64,000 bases of DNA from Dehalogenimonas sp. 4OHTPN (GCF_040448695.1 NZ_CP159307.1:806001-870000); one strand, 5' to 3'. Counted from the first letter of the stretch, positions 27,546-36,536 are shown. The notes: generated by a model not told the origin, from the sequence alone. Numbers and translations: made by a program.

Positions 27546-28295
27546 ATGAAACCTAAAGTCGCCTTTTTTGACTTCACCTCCTGCGAAGGCTGCCAGCTTG
27601 ACGCTTTGAACCTGGATGTCGGCGAGGTGCTGGGGCTCCTGGGCGCGGTGGAGATCGTCAACTTCCGCGAGGTCAAGACTGACCGGTCGGATGACTACGA
27701 CATCGCCTTCATCGAGGGTTCCATCACCAAGGAGTCGGAAATACCCCGAATTGAGGCTATCCGCAAGCAGGCCAAGGTTCTGGTCGCCCTGGGCGCCTGC
27801 GCCTGCACCGGCGGCGTCAACTGCTTGAAGAACGCCTATAAGCCTGACGAACTGTTAAAGGGCGTTTATGGCGAATGTGCTTCATATTACAACACCATTC
27901 TCGCCCGGCCGGTCAGCGCCGTCGTACCGGTGGACGCCTATATCCGCGGCTGCCCCCCGACGACTTCAGAATTTCTCAAGGTGGTCAAAGCAGCCCTCTT
28001 AGGCAAACGGCCGGATATTCCCAATTACCCCGTCTGTACCGAGTGCCGGATCGCCGGTAATGTCTGCGTCTTTCAACGGGGCGGCACCTGTATAGGCCCG
28101 GTAACCCGCGCCGGCTGTGACGCCCTGTGCGTATCATCCGGACGCTTCTGCTGGGGCTGTCGCGGTCTGGTAGATGACCCCAACACTAACTCGGCCAAGG
28201 ACGTGCTTGCCCGCTACGGTCTGACGCTTGACCAGATTCTTGAGCGCTTTAAAATCTACAACTCCTATTCGGAGGTATCGCAGTGCCAGAAATAA
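27546..28295 (+). CDS. [NiFe] hydrogenase small subunit, group 3 type (sulfhydrogenase delta-like)
   Basis: A 249-residue small subunit that carries electrons from the [NiFe] site through Fe-S clusters. The proximal cluster motif begins FTSCEGCQLDAL, continues with GACACTGGVNCL and RGCPPTTSEFL; the C-terminal cluster cysteines include CTECRIAGNVC and CVSSGRFCWGCRG. It begins right after the stop of the fusion gene and overlaps the large-subunit start by 13 bp. No twin-arginine signal is present, so the enzyme is cytoplasmic. Confidence 0.93.
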   Translation: MKPKVAFFDFTSCEGCQLDALNLDVGEVLGLLGAVEIVNFREVKTDRSDDYDIAFIEGSITKESEIPRIEAIRKQAKVLVALGACACTGGVNCLKNAYKPDELLKGVYGECASYYNTILARPVSAVVPVDAYIRGCPPTTSEFLKVVKAALLGKRPDIPNYPVCTECRIAGNVCVFQRGGTCIGPVTRAGCDALCVSSGRFCWGCRGLVDDPNTNSAKDVLARYGLTLDQILERFKIYNSYSEVSQCQK

Positions 28296-29554
28296 AGATC
28301 AAGGTCAACCAGCTTACCCGTGTCGAGGGTCACGGCAATATCCATCTGGAGGCGTCGGACGGCAAGCTTGAAAAGGTCCTCTGGGAAGTCACCGAATCAC
28401 CGCGCTTCTTTGAATGGATGCTCAAGGGCCGCAACTATGACGACGTTTCCACCATCTCGTCGCGCATCTGCGGCATCTGCTCCATTGCCCACACCACCGC
28501 GTCGCTCCAGGCTACAGAGGCTGCTTTCGGAATAAAGTTGACTGAGCAAGCCTGGCTTCTCAGGAAGCTGCTTTACGATGCCGAACTGCTCGAGAGTCAT
28601 GTTCTGCATGTGCTTTTCCTTATCGCACCGGATTTCCTGGGCGCAGACTCGGTCATCCCGCTCGTCGCAACCCACGGTGATGTTATCGTCATGGCCGTCA
28701 GGATGAAAAAGCTGGCGTATAACCTGGCCGAGATACTGGCCGGCCGGAAGACCCACCCCATCACTCCTATTGTCGGCGGCTGGAGCAAGCTCCCCGACGC
28801 CGACGCCCTCAGAGACGTCCGCGAGAGGTTGGTCAAGTGCCTGGACGACGCCGAAACCATGGTGGCCGTAGTTAAATCGCTCGCCCCGATGATCCCCAAC
28901 TTCAACCGTCCCACCGAATATATAGCTCTCAAGGATTCCAAGGAGTACGCTTTTATCACCGGCAAGATCGCCTCCTCCGACGGCGGCACCTTTCCGCTGG
29001 AAGACTACCAGAAGATCACCAACGAGTTCTGCGTGCCTCAGTCCTCGGCCAAATATACGAGGCACGCGCGGGCGTCATATCAGGTCGGCGCGCTGGCCCG
29101 TTTCAACCTGAGTTCGGAACAACTACTGCCGCACGCTAAAAAAGCGGCTGCCTCCCTGGGCATGAAAGCCCCTATCCACAATCCCTTCTTCATCTCTGTT
29201 GCTCAGGCGGTGGAAACAGTTCACTGCGTTGAAGATGCCATCAACATCATCGACAGGTTGCTGGCCCGGGGCCTGCATGATGAAGAGGTAAAGGTTAAGC
29301 CCCGTGCTGGCCGCGGCGTGGGTATCGTCGAAGCGCCGCGCGGCATGCTCATCCATGACTACACTTATAACGACGCCGGCGAGATTGTCTCGGCTAACTG
29401 CATCATCCCTACCGGCCAGAATCACGCCTCTATCCAGCATGATTTCGACGCTTTGGCCCCGGCAATTCTGGACAAGCCGGTAGATGAAATCAGACACACC
29501 CTGGAAATGCTGGTGCGGGCATACGACCCCTGCATCTCCTGCTCGGTGCATTAA
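28283..29554 (+). CDS. [NiFe] hydrogenase large subunit, group 3 type, without C-terminal extension
   Basis: A 423-residue catalytic subunit. The first nickel-binding motif is RICGICSIAH (C63, C66). The second is DPCISCSVH (C417, C420), and His423 is the last residue before the TAA. Most [NiFe] large subunits end a few to many residues after this His and need an endopeptidase to mature; here nothing remains to be cut. The GTG start at 28283 has GGAGG upstream. Together with the upstream genes this makes a group 3b/sulfhydrogenase-like complex coupling H2 to NAD(P)H. No hyp maturation genes are nearby. Confidence 0.93.
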   Translation: MPEIKIKVNQLTRVEGHGNIHLEASDGKLEKVLWEVTESPRFFEWMLKGRNYDDVSTISSRICGICSIAHTTASLQATEAAFGIKLTEQAWLLRKLLYDAELLESHVLHVLFLIAPDFLGADSVIPLVATHGDVIVMAVRMKKLAYNLAEILAGRKTHPITPIVGGWSKLPDADALRDVRERLVKCLDDAETMVAVVKSLAPMIPNFNRPTEYIALKDSKEYAFITGKIASSDGGTFPLEDYQKITNEFCVPQSSAKYTRHARASYQVGALARFNLSSEQLLPHAKKAAASLGMKAPIHNPFFISVAQAVETVHCVEDAINIIDRLLARGLHDEEVKVKPRAGRGVGIVEAPRGMLIHDYTYNDAGEIVSANCIIPTGQNHASIQHDFDALAPAILDKPVDEIRHTLEMLVRAYDPCISCSVH

Positions 29555-29579
29555 AGCAGAATTGCCTTGTGGATAATGA

Positions 29580-29607
29580 CAGGCGCCTCTCAAAGAGGCG
29601 CCTGTTT
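29580..29607 (+). terminator. Intrinsic terminator after hydrogenase operon
   Basis: An 11-bp perfect stem CAGGCGCCTCT/AGAGGCGCCTG (29580-29604) with a CAA loop and a short T tail. It ends the three-gene hydrogenase transcript. Confidence 0.85.
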
Positions 29608-29684
29608 GGTAATCGAATAAAATACAACCCCTGTGCGGCCAGGCTAAATCCGGTTTGCCGACCCCGGCGCATACTCGGTGGAGA

Positions 29685-29999
29685 TCACGGCAACGAACCT
29701 CCCGTCGGCCAGCCGCTCAGAGGAATCACTTTATAAACGCTCATCTTAGGGCGGTCCAGCAGTAAGCCAGCGGCATCTTCCAGGATTTGCTTCTGCACCT
29801 GCGAAGCTTTCCAGGCTTTCCAATGGTCCAGGCTTTCCCAGTTGAACTCCATGACGATGATCGAGCCCCCTTCGTCGCTTTCGAGACTCTCCATACCCTT
29901 GAAACCTTGAAAAGTCATGGCGAAAGATCGGAGTTTTTGCAGTACAGGTTGAATATCGCTGTCCGGCTTTTTATGGAACCCTATCATCACTTTAATCAT
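29685..29999 (-). CDS. Antibiotic biosynthesis monooxygenase (ABM)-like small protein
   Basis: A 104-residue protein with the dimeric alpha-beta barrel pattern of the ABM family: MIKVMIGFHKKP, a helix, then GFKGMESLES, SIIVMEFNWESLDHWKAW. The family includes heme-degrading and quinol oxygenases and many proteins of unknown function. No catalytic signature decides here. Single gene between the hydrogenase terminator and purF; the 194 bp after it (30000-30193) shows nothing clear. Confidence 0.7.
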   Translation of the reverse strand: MIKVMIGFHKKPDSDIQPVLQKLRSFAMTFQGFKGMESLESDEGGSIIVMEFNWESLDHWKAWKASQVQKQILEDAAGLLLDRPKMSVYKVIPLSGWPTGGSLP

Positions 30000-30193
30000 A
30001 CAGCCTCCGGAGGCTACCGGAAAGAAAGATTTAAACCCACCAAATACCTGATGAGATTATACCCCTTACGTCAATATACCGTTGGAAAAATGGGTGAATA
30101 TCGAGGGCGCCTGGGCGTTGTTGAAAGATAGTACTGTGAGGGAGGACCGGAAGAAGAGGAAACCGCCCGGAGCGGTGATTAGGTCAAAGAGTG

Positions 30194-31681
30194 CTAAAGA
30201 CTGACGGCTGGAATTTCTTCGGCATCCATGGAGCGGGAAAAGTTCTCCGGCAGCCGTATTTGCGTGCTGTCCTCCAAGGCTAGCTTGTCCAATTCAAGCT
30301 GCACCGGCACTGGATAATCACCGGTGAAGCAAGCAAGGCAGAAGTTTTCCTTAGGTGCGCCCACGGCGCGGATTAATCCCTCCACCGACAGGTAACCCAG
30401 CGAGTCCGCACCGATATAATTCTTGATATCCGGAACGGTCATCCGGGCGGCGATGAGTTCACGCCTGGTGGCCATATCCACGCCGAAGAAACAGGGGTGG
30501 CGGATGGGTGGGGCGCAGACGCGCATATGGACTTCTTTGGCTCCAGCCTTACGCAGGAGTTTGATGACCTGCGGGGTTGTGGTACCCCGGACGATCGAGT
30601 CGTCCACCAGTACCACCCGCTTGTCTTCCAGCACCGATTGGAGAGGATTGAATTTAAGTTTGACCCCAAGGTCGCGGATGCGCTGGGTCGGTTCGATGAA
30701 TGTCCGGCCCATATAGCGGTTCTTGATGAGACCTTCAGCCGGCGGGATGCCGCTTGCCAGGGCATAGCCGGCGCCGGCGGCAGTGGCGGAGTCCGGCACG
30801 CCCACCACCAGGTCAGCTTCCACCGGGTGTTCTTTGGCGAGCTCCGCGCCCATTGCCTGGCGGGCGGTATAGAGCAGCCGGTTATTCATGATGCTGTCCG
30901 GCCGGGCAAAATAGATATATTCAAAAATACAGAGCGCGCGGCGTCCGGAATCTTCCTTGTAACTTTCAACGCCGTTGGGATCGATGCGGACGATCTCTCC
31001 CGGCTCTATCTCCCGGACGAAGTCGGCGCCGATATGTCCCAGGGCGCAGGTTTCTGAGGCGACTACCCAGCCGGAATCGCCGAGTTTACCCAGGCACAGC
31101 GGCCGGACGCCCAGCGGGTCTCGGAAAGCGTACAAGGTTTCCCTGGTCAGCATCGTTATGGAATAAGCGCCTTGCAGCCTGCCCATCGCGTAACGAATCC
31201 GCTCTTCCATGTCGTAAAACGGAGCCGAAGATATAAGATTGGCTATGACCTCGGAATCGGTGCTGCCTTTGAAGGTGTAGCCAAGATCTTCAAGTTCCCG
31301 GCGCAGGGCGAGCGCGTTTGTGATATTTCCGTTATGAGCCAGCGCTATCTGCCTCTCGCCCTCGCCGACAACTACCGGCTGGGCGTTGCAGGAGATGCTG
31401 GAACCCGAGGTGGAGTAGCGGTTGTGTCCGATCGCCATGTGACCGGTTAACTGGGATAATGCTGACTCCGAGAAGACCTGGGACACCAGTCCCATTCTGG
31501 AATAGGAGCGTATGGTGTAGCCGTCAGCGGTAGCGATCCCGGCGGATTCCTGACCGCGGTGTTGCAGGGCAAAGAGGGCAAAGAATGATATGCGGGAAAC
31601 TTCTTCGGCGGGGGCGTATATACCAAATACGCCGCATTCCTCACGCGGCGTGTCAGTCAGCCGGTTGAACAGCCCTGTCAC
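30194..31681 (-). CDS. purF: Amidophosphoribosyltransferase (glutamine PRPP amidotransferase)
   Basis: A 495-residue first enzyme of purine synthesis. A 15-residue propeptide precedes Cys16 in EECGVFGIYA, the N-terminal nucleophile of the glutaminase domain (with HNGNITN and GHNRYSTSG). The C-terminal PRPP site is VVLVDDSIVRGTTTPQ. The cysteines MRVCAPPIRHPCFFG and FCLACFTGDYP indicate the [4Fe-4S]-containing, B. subtilis-like form. Confidence 0.96.
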   Translation of the reverse strand: MTGLFNRLTDTPREECGVFGIYAPAEEVSRISFFALFALQHRGQESAGIATADGYTIRSYSRMGLVSQVFSESALSQLTGHMAIGHNRYSTSGSSISCNAQPVVVGEGERQIALAHNGNITNALALRRELEDLGYTFKGSTDSEVIANLISSAPFYDMEERIRYAMGRLQGAYSITMLTRETLYAFRDPLGVRPLCLGKLGDSGWVVASETCALGHIGADFVREIEPGEIVRIDPNGVESYKEDSGRRALCIFEYIYFARPDSIMNNRLLYTARQAMGAELAKEHPVEADLVVGVPDSATAAGAGYALASGIPPAEGLIKNRYMGRTFIEPTQRIRDLGVKLKFNPLQSVLEDKRVVLVDDSIVRGTTTPQVIKLLRKAGAKEVHMRVCAPPIRHPCFFGVDMATRRELIAARMTVPDIKNYIGADSLGYLSVEGLIRAVGAPKENFCLACFTGDYPVPVQLELDKLALEDSTQIRLPENFSRSMDAEEIPAVSL

Positions 31682-31729
31682 TTAAACAATTATACGTTAG
31701 AAGCCGTCGTCGGTCAATCGCCGGGGCTT

Positions 31730-31942
31730 TCATTGAGCGATTTCCGCCCCTCGAGTACAGAAGTAAACGTGCCGGAAAGCTTTTTTAACCCAAAGCGGGC
31801 AACCGAGGCACAGGCAGCCCGCTTCAGCACTGATGCACTTGCTCGGTTTCGCGCCGAGGCAAAAAGCTATCGGCTCGCTGCACTCAACATACGATGGGCA
31901 TATCCGGCACAAGCAGATCTTTTCGGCGTCGGAAGATTTCAT
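31730..31942 (-). CDS. Cysteine-rich DUF2769-like protein
   Basis: A 70-residue protein with eleven cysteines in the pattern CLCRIC, ECSE, FCLG, KCIS, GCLCLGCP and FCTRG. It matches my recollection of the DUF2769 family, common in methanogens and Dehalococcoidia; probably zinc- or Fe-S-binding. It lies 16 bp downstream of the DUF1801 gene on the same strand, so the two may be co-transcribed. Function unknown. Confidence 0.65.
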   Translation of the reverse strand: MKSSDAEKICLCRICPSYVECSEPIAFCLGAKPSKCISAEAGCLCLGCPLWVKKAFRHVYFCTRGAEIAQ

Positions 31943-31957
31943 GAAATCCCTTAAATC

Positions 31958-32320
31958 CTAAACAGCCTTCTTGCGCTGTTCATTTACCCTGAATTTCACC
32001 ATCCGCTCGATAAGGTCATAGGGAATGGGACGATCGAGGGGGAACTGAACAGCACCCTTCGAGGTGCGGTATTGCTGGAGTTCTTCTTTAAAAGCTTCGA
32101 TGGCTGAAGGTGTCGGATAGAACCCGATATGGTTTTTCAAGGCGGAAAAATGGACCAGGTTGCCATTTAGCCGGAATGTCGGTATGCCGTAGGCAATCGC
32201 CTCGGTGGCTTCCGGGGCAAGTTTACTGATGAGTCGCCTCAACCTCTCGAGGATTACCTGCGTTGTAGCAGGAAATCCGCTCATAAATTCATCAATTGTC
32301 GTTGGTGCTTTTTCTATCAT
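31958..32320 (-). CDS. DUF1801 family protein
   Basis: A 120-residue protein with the DUF1801 pattern: TIDEFMSGFPATTQVILERL, EAIAYGIPTFRLNGNLVHF, HIGFYPTPSAIEAF and KGAVQFPLDRPIP. Members resemble frataxin in fold and some have been called iron chaperones (YdhG-like). No metal ligands stand out here. It is divergent from mscL across 141 bp. Confidence 0.75.
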   Translation of the reverse strand: MIEKAPTTIDEFMSGFPATTQVILERLRRLISKLAPEATEAIAYGIPTFRLNGNLVHFSALKNHIGFYPTPSAIEAFKEELQQYRTSKGAVQFPLDRPIPYDLIERMVKFRVNEQRKKAV

Positions 32321-32461
32321 ACCAAAATTATACTCCCATTTACTTTGTTCGACGTATTAGAGAATATAGGGGTTTAGTGAGTTTAAGTTAGGATAGTATA
32401 TCTTGTTTTACTGTAGGTTTGGGAGTAGTATTGAATTATCTCTTGATTTGAAAGGAGGGGT

Positions 32462-32926
32462 ATGCTCAAAGAATTCAAGACCTTCATCATGCGTGGCAAC
32501 GTTGTCGATCTGGCGGTAGGTATTGTAATAGGCGCCGCATTCGGGGCAATCGTTAACTCATTTGTTTCCGATGTTTTAATGCCTCCAATCGGTTTACTTC
32601 TTGGCAATGTTGATTTCGGCAACCTGTTCGTGGTGTTGAAAGAAGGGGCGACCTCAGCTCCGTACGATTCGTTAGCCGCTGCCAAAGCCGCGGGCGCGGT
32701 GACCATCAATTATGGTGTGTTTATCAATGCCCTGATTTCATTTCTCATTGTCGCCGCGGCCATTTTCTTCTTTATTGTTCGGCCTTTGAATCAGATGGCT
32801 GCCAAGCAAAAGGCTAAGGAAGCCGCTGCGGTTTCAGCCGCGCCGACGACCAAAGACTGTCCGTATTGCGCTACCGCTATCCCTGTTAAAGCTAAGAAAT
32901 GCCCCAACTGTACCTCTGGCCTCTAG
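32462..32926 (+). CDS. mscL: Large-conductance mechanosensitive channel with C-terminal zinc ribbon
   Basis: A 154-residue MscL. The N-terminus and TM1 are classic (FKTFIMRGNVVDLAVGIVIG, then AAFGAIVNSFVSDVLMPPIG). TM2 is near residues 80-105 (VFINALISFLIVAAAIFFFI). The basic cytoplasmic stretch RPLNQMAAKQKAKEA is followed by an added zinc-ribbon-like tail with CPYC and CPNC. It releases osmolytes on hypo-osmotic shock. A strong site, AAAGGAGGGG, precedes the ATG. Probably co-transcribed with the next gene (33 bp gap). Confidence 0.93.
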   Translation: MLKEFKTFIMRGNVVDLAVGIVIGAAFGAIVNSFVSDVLMPPIGLLLGNVDFGNLFVVLKEGATSAPYDSLAAAKAAGAVTINYGVFINALISFLIVAAAIFFFIVRPLNQMAAKQKAKEAAAVSAAPTTKDCPYCATAIPVKAKKCPNCTSGL

Positions 32927-32959
32927 TTACGGACGTGACAAAACGGATCAGGAGGAATT

Positions 32960-33364
32960 ATGGCGAATATCGCAAAAATTGAAGGCATCGGTACTAAATA
33001 CGCTGAAAAATTGAATATGGCCGGGATAAAAACAGTCGAAGCCCTGCTTGAAAAAGGCGCCAGCCGGAAAGGTCGGAAGGACCTGGCCGAGAAGGCTGGT
33101 ATTAGCGAAGCCCTGGTCCTTGAGTGGGTCAACCGGGCTGATTTGTTCCGGGTCAAAGGTATTGGAGAGGAATTCAGCGACCTGCTGGAAGCCGCGGGCG
33201 TCGATACCGTCAAAGAACTGGCCTTGCGCAAACCCGACAATTTGATGTTAAAACTCGTAGAAGTCAATGAGCAGAAGAAATTGGTCCGCCGGATGCCGTA
33301 CCCCGCGGCGGTTGCGGATTGGGTTAAACAAGCTAAAGAACTGCCCCGGGTTGTTGAATATTAA
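32960..33364 (+). CDS. DUF4332 helix-hairpin-helix protein
   Basis: A 134-residue protein with two helix-hairpin-helix-like repeats: IAKIEGIGTKYAEKLNMAGI with TVEALLEKG, and LFRVKGIGEEFSDLLEAAGV with DTVKELA. This is the DUF4332 pattern, predicted to bind nucleic acids. AGGAGG lies just upstream of the ATG. It follows mscL and ends at a terminator. No known partner. Confidence 0.75.
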   Translation: MANIAKIEGIGTKYAEKLNMAGIKTVEALLEKGASRKGRKDLAEKAGISEALVLEWVNRADLFRVKGIGEEFSDLLEAAGVDTVKELALRKPDNLMLKLVEVNEQKKLVRRMPYPAAVADWVKQAKELPRVVEY

Positions 33365-33390
33365 GGTACAGTCTATTAGACGTTAGCATA

Positions 33391-33424
33391 CGATTGAGAG
33401 GGTAACCCCTCTCAATCGTTTATT
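33391..33424 (+). terminator. Intrinsic terminator after DUF4332 gene
   Basis: A 12-bp stem CGATTGAGAGGG (33391-33402) and its complement (33407-33418) with a TAAC loop, followed by TTTATT. Confidence 0.85.
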
Positions 33425-33448
33425 GAAGCGATTGGATCAGGAGCGGAA

Positions 33449-33910
33449 ATGAAAGACCGACTACATGGTGAAATATCAGCCGAATTGGAACAGACGACTA
33501 AAACAGATAAGACAACAGTTGTAGTAGCAATTTTACTGAATGTCATCTTCATGCTGGCAAACATGGCGTTTGCGGCGGGCGCCTGGTCAACGAGATATGA
33601 TTACCGCCCGGACGGGTCGTATACCACCTCCACCGAGATGAACTTCAGCCTGCTGGCGGCGTTCTTGATACTTCTCGGCGTGACGGTAGTTTTCGATGTG
33701 ATGGTCGTTCGGGCATTATCAAAAGGAGCCGAGCGGAGGGTCAAGCTTACTGAAGGCCTGGTAAAGATGTACCAGGAGGAAGGACTGGATAAATACTACG
33801 ATCCTGAAATCGTCAGGGGTTACCAGTCCCGATACGCACTGTATAAGAATATCGTCATGATTTTAGGCGTACTGGCCGTGGCTATTCCTATCGTGTTCCT
33901 GGGAGTCTAG
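33449..33910 (+). CDS. Unknown three-helix membrane protein
   Basis: A 153-residue protein I do not recognise. Hydrophobic segments lie near residues 23-46, 65-90 and 130-152, with an acidic/basic helical loop (GAERRVKLTEGLVKMYQEEG) between the second and third. AGGAG precedes the ATG. Convergent with the protease gene that follows; no clear terminator in the 38-bp gap. Confidence 0.6.
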   Translation: MKDRLHGEISAELEQTTKTDKTTVVVAILLNVIFMLANMAFAAGAWSTRYDYRPDGSYTTSTEMNFSLLAAFLILLGVTVVFDVMVVRALSKGAERRVKLTEGLVKMYQEEGLDKYYDPEIVRGYQSRYALYKNIVMILGVLAVAIPIVFLGV

Positions 33911-33948
33911 GCGGGCAAAGCCTGTGCTGATTCCGCCATACCGAACGG

Positions 33949-34785
33949 TTACCCGGATGGGTCCAAAAACTCATAGATCCAATCGAGAACGTCCGGTAGA
34001 TCCAACCGCTGAGCGTAAGTGACCCCGTCGCAGTTAGGGTTGGTGACAAACGAATTGATGCCCAGAATAAGGTTCGTTCCGGCAAGGAGCACCGGGCCGC
34101 CGGAATCGCCGAAAGTCGCCCCGCCGCGGTTTTTCGCCGGATTGGCCGTTGTTTTCAGGAATTCGGAATTCAAAACGCCGTTTGATGTGACGATGCTAGC
34201 CGGAGCGCTGTTCCTTTGCCGGTCCCAAAACCATGAATTGGCCGGAGTGATGCCTTTTCCTTTCTCTTGAGAAGTGACCCCGTATCCCACTAAATCCACT
34301 GCTGACATCATCGGCAGGGTGTCAATCAACCCTTCAGCCGGCAGCGCCGCGTACTCAGAAATGACCCATGCCGGCACCGGTGAGTTTAGAATCACCAATC
34401 CCACGTCGTGATAGTCAAATCGCGGCAGCCCTCCCGAATTCTGGCTGGAGTAGCCTTCAATCGTCCTGGGTACGCCCCCGTACGAGTTGATACCTCCGTA
34501 AGGGTATCCTGAACTATTGGTGACCCGGTTCAGGAACCAAATTCTAGCGGTGGAGGTACCAGAAGTGCCGTGACCGGCGGTTAATACCACCGTGGGGGAC
34601 AGCAGGGATCCCGTGGTGCGCCACAGCGGCCGGTCGGCCTGATCGTAAAAGACCACCAGGCAAACATACGGGTGCTCATTGAAATCAAACTCACCATTCT
34701 GGATCGCCCCGGCGGGAATCGCAGATGAAATAAACAGAACAACACCGATTATCACCGAAGCAAGCCTGGCCGCAATTTTATTCAT
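33949..34785 (-). CDS. Secreted trypsin-like serine protease
   Basis: A 278-residue protein with a signal peptide (MNKIAARLASVIIGVVLFIS, cleaved near SAIPAGA-IQ). The chymotrypsin-fold triad is visible: His in VLTAGHGTSG, Asp in FDYHDVGLVIL and Ser in TFGDSGGPVLLAG. It acts outside the cytoplasm. I use the ATG at 34785, preceded by AGGGGGAAT, rather than an in-frame start at 34896, because the signal peptide begins here and the longer version would run through the upstream glutaredoxin-like gene. Confidence 0.88.
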   Translation of the reverse strand: MNKIAARLASVIIGVVLFISSAIPAGAIQNGEFDFNEHPYVCLVVFYDQADRPLWRTTGSLLSPTVVLTAGHGTSGTSTARIWFLNRVTNSSGYPYGGINSYGGVPRTIEGYSSQNSGGLPRFDYHDVGLVILNSPVPAWVISEYAALPAEGLIDTLPMMSAVDLVGYGVTSQEKGKGITPANSWFWDRQRNSAPASIVTSNGVLNSEFLKTTANPAKNRGGATFGDSGGPVLLAGTNLILGINSFVTNPNCDGVTYAQRLDLPDVLDWIYEFLDPSG

Positions 34786-34849
34786 CGGGTCATTCCCCCT
34801 GTTTTTTTGGTCTCGCGCTATGTGGTTGGGTCCTCCGTCTCCACAGAGG

Positions 34850-35107
34850 TCAATCAAATTTGGTAAAAGTTCGGCACTTGGCAACCAGTTCTTCATCGTC
34901 CGGTTCGACCATTATCGAACCGTCAGGGAAAACGATGGTGGGCACGCTGCGATTACCACGGTTGACTCTTTCGACGAAAGCGCAAGCCTCCCGGTCCGCT
35001 TCAATATCTAGCCAGGAATAGTCGATCCGATTCCGATCGAGAATACCTCGCGACCGGCGGGTATGGGGGCACCATGAAGTGCCATAGAGCTTGGTCGGTT
35101 GCGTCAT
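34850..35107 (-). CDS. Glutaredoxin/mycoredoxin-like protein with a monothiol CPHT site
   Basis: An 85-residue thioredoxin-fold protein. TSWCPHTRRSRGIL holds the redox Cys; the second Cys of the usual CPxC pair is Thr, so it is a monothiol type. SVPTIVFPDGS is the conserved cis-Pro loop. It could reduce mixed disulfides or act in Fe-S or redox signalling. Partner unknown. Confidence 0.8.
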   Translation of the reverse strand: MTQPTKLYGTSWCPHTRRSRGILDRNRIDYSWLDIEADREACAFVERVNRGNRSVPTIVFPDGSIMVEPDDEELVAKCRTFTKFD

Positions 35108-35228
35108 TTCTTTGCCTTGACTAGATTGTAGCCTGTTTTTGAGCTAACTTGATAATCGCCGTAGTTGAAAGTTAATTCAAGAAATTTATAATCTGGCCTT
35201 CGAAGTGGTTCAAGATCCGGCGGCGGTC

Positions 35229-35729
35229 TCAGTCCGAACGACGCTCAAACACGGCCGCGGTTTGTACTTCCTGTATGTGGCACAGCGCGCAGGCCAGGGC
35301 GTCCGCGGCATCAGCGGAGGCAGGGGCTTCTGTCATACCCAATTGCAAAGCGACCATACGGGCGACCTGATCTTTGGCAGAGGCACCGAATCCAGAGATG
35401 CGGGCTTTGATTTTTGCCGGAGGGTACTCGAAAACCGAAAGACCGGAATTGGCGGCGGCCAGGATGGCAACAGCCTGGGCTTTACCGATAGCCATGGCCG
35501 AGCGGGCGTTTTCCGAAAAAAACGGGCTCTCGACCGCGGCGCAATCCGGCCCGAATTCTCTGATGACTTTGCCCAGCTCCTCGTACAGGCGGACCAGCCG
35601 CTCGGTCATGGGTAGAGTTTCTCGGCAGTTGATGACGCCGCAGGCAACAAACGTGGTTTCCGGTCCGCTGGAGTCTATAATGCCGTACCCGAGATGCCTG
35701 GTACCGGGGTCAATACCCAGAATTCTCAT
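35229..35729 (-). CDS. ruvC: Holliday junction resolvase RuvC
   Basis: A 166-residue endonuclease that cuts Holliday junctions. Catalytic acidic residues are seen in GIDPGTRHLGYG, AVESPFF and the C-terminal SADAADALACAL. I start at the ATG at 35729 (MRILGIDPG) rather than an in-frame TTG two codons upstream. It follows yebC with a 57-bp gap, a common pairing in bacteria. ruvA and ruvB are not in the window. Confidence 0.95.
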   Translation of the reverse strand: MRILGIDPGTRHLGYGIIDSSGPETTFVACGVINCRETLPMTERLVRLYEELGKVIREFGPDCAAVESPFFSENARSAMAIGKAQAVAILAAANSGLSVFEYPPAKIKARISGFGASAKDQVARMVALQLGMTEAPASADAADALACALCHIQEVQTAAVFERRSD

Positions 35730-35786
35730 CAGCAATGACGCGAACCGGCGTCGCTCCTCGTCGTATTATTTGGAGAAGATATCGGG

Positions 35787-36536
35787 TCAAGCCTGGAATT
35801 TATCAATTACAGCAGGGTCAAAGTCGGCGTTAGAGTAAACGTTTTGGACGTCATCCAGATCTTCAAGGTTGGACAGCAGCTTGAGAACCTGCAGCGCGGT
35901 CTCTTCATCGAGTTCAACCAGAGTTTTGGGATGCTTTTCAATGCCGGCGCTCTCGATCGGGATCTTTTTGGCTTCGAGCGCTTTCCTTACTTTTTCCAAC
36001 TGATCGGGAGTAGTGAGGATTTCCAGTACGTCTTCGTCGATTTTGACGTCGTCGGCTCCGGCGTCGATGGCTTCGAGAGTCAGTTCATCAGGATCGCGGC
36101 TGCCGCCTTTGACCACGATGCTGCCCTTGGTTTCAAAAATCCACGAAACACAGCCGGCTTCGCCCAAGGCCCCTCCGGCTTTGGTGAAAATGTGGCGGAC
36201 ATCGGCGATAGTGCGGTTGCGATTGTCGGATACTCCCTGCACCAGTACCGCCACACCGCCCGGCCCGTAGCCTTCCAGATTGAGTTCGGTTAAGACCTCG
36301 CCCTCAAGCTGACCTGAGCCTTTTTTGATAGCCCGCTCGATATTGTCGGAGGGCATCCGCGCGTCTTTGGCTTTCTGCACCGCCAGCCGTAACCGGGCAT
36401 TCATATCCGGGTCGGGTCCGCCCTCTTTGGCGGCGAAAATAATTTCGCGGGACAGCTTGGTGAAGAGTTGGCCTCGCTTGGCGTCGGCGGCGCCCTTCTG
36501 GTGTTTTATGGTAGCCCATTTTGAATGTCCGGACAT
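35787..36536 (-). CDS. yebC: YebC/PmpR family transcriptional regulator or translation factor
   Basis: A 249-residue protein with the invariant start SGHSKWATIKHQKGAADAKR and the core GPGGVAVLVQGVSDNRNRT. YebC proteins bind DNA as regulators or, as shown more recently for some members, help ribosomes at proline-rich stretches. The gene lies directly upstream of ruvC, a classic order. Confidence 0.95.
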   Translation of the reverse strand: MSGHSKWATIKHQKGAADAKRGQLFTKLSREIIFAAKEGGPDPDMNARLRLAVQKAKDARMPSDNIERAIKKGSGQLEGEVLTELNLEGYGPGGVAVLVQGVSDNRNRTIADVRHIFTKAGGALGEAGCVSWIFETKGSIVVKGGSRDPDELTLEAIDAGADDVKIDEDVLEILTTPDQLEKVRKALEAKKIPIESAGIEKHPKTLVELDEETALQVLKLLSNLEDLDDVQNVYSNADFDPAVIDKFQA

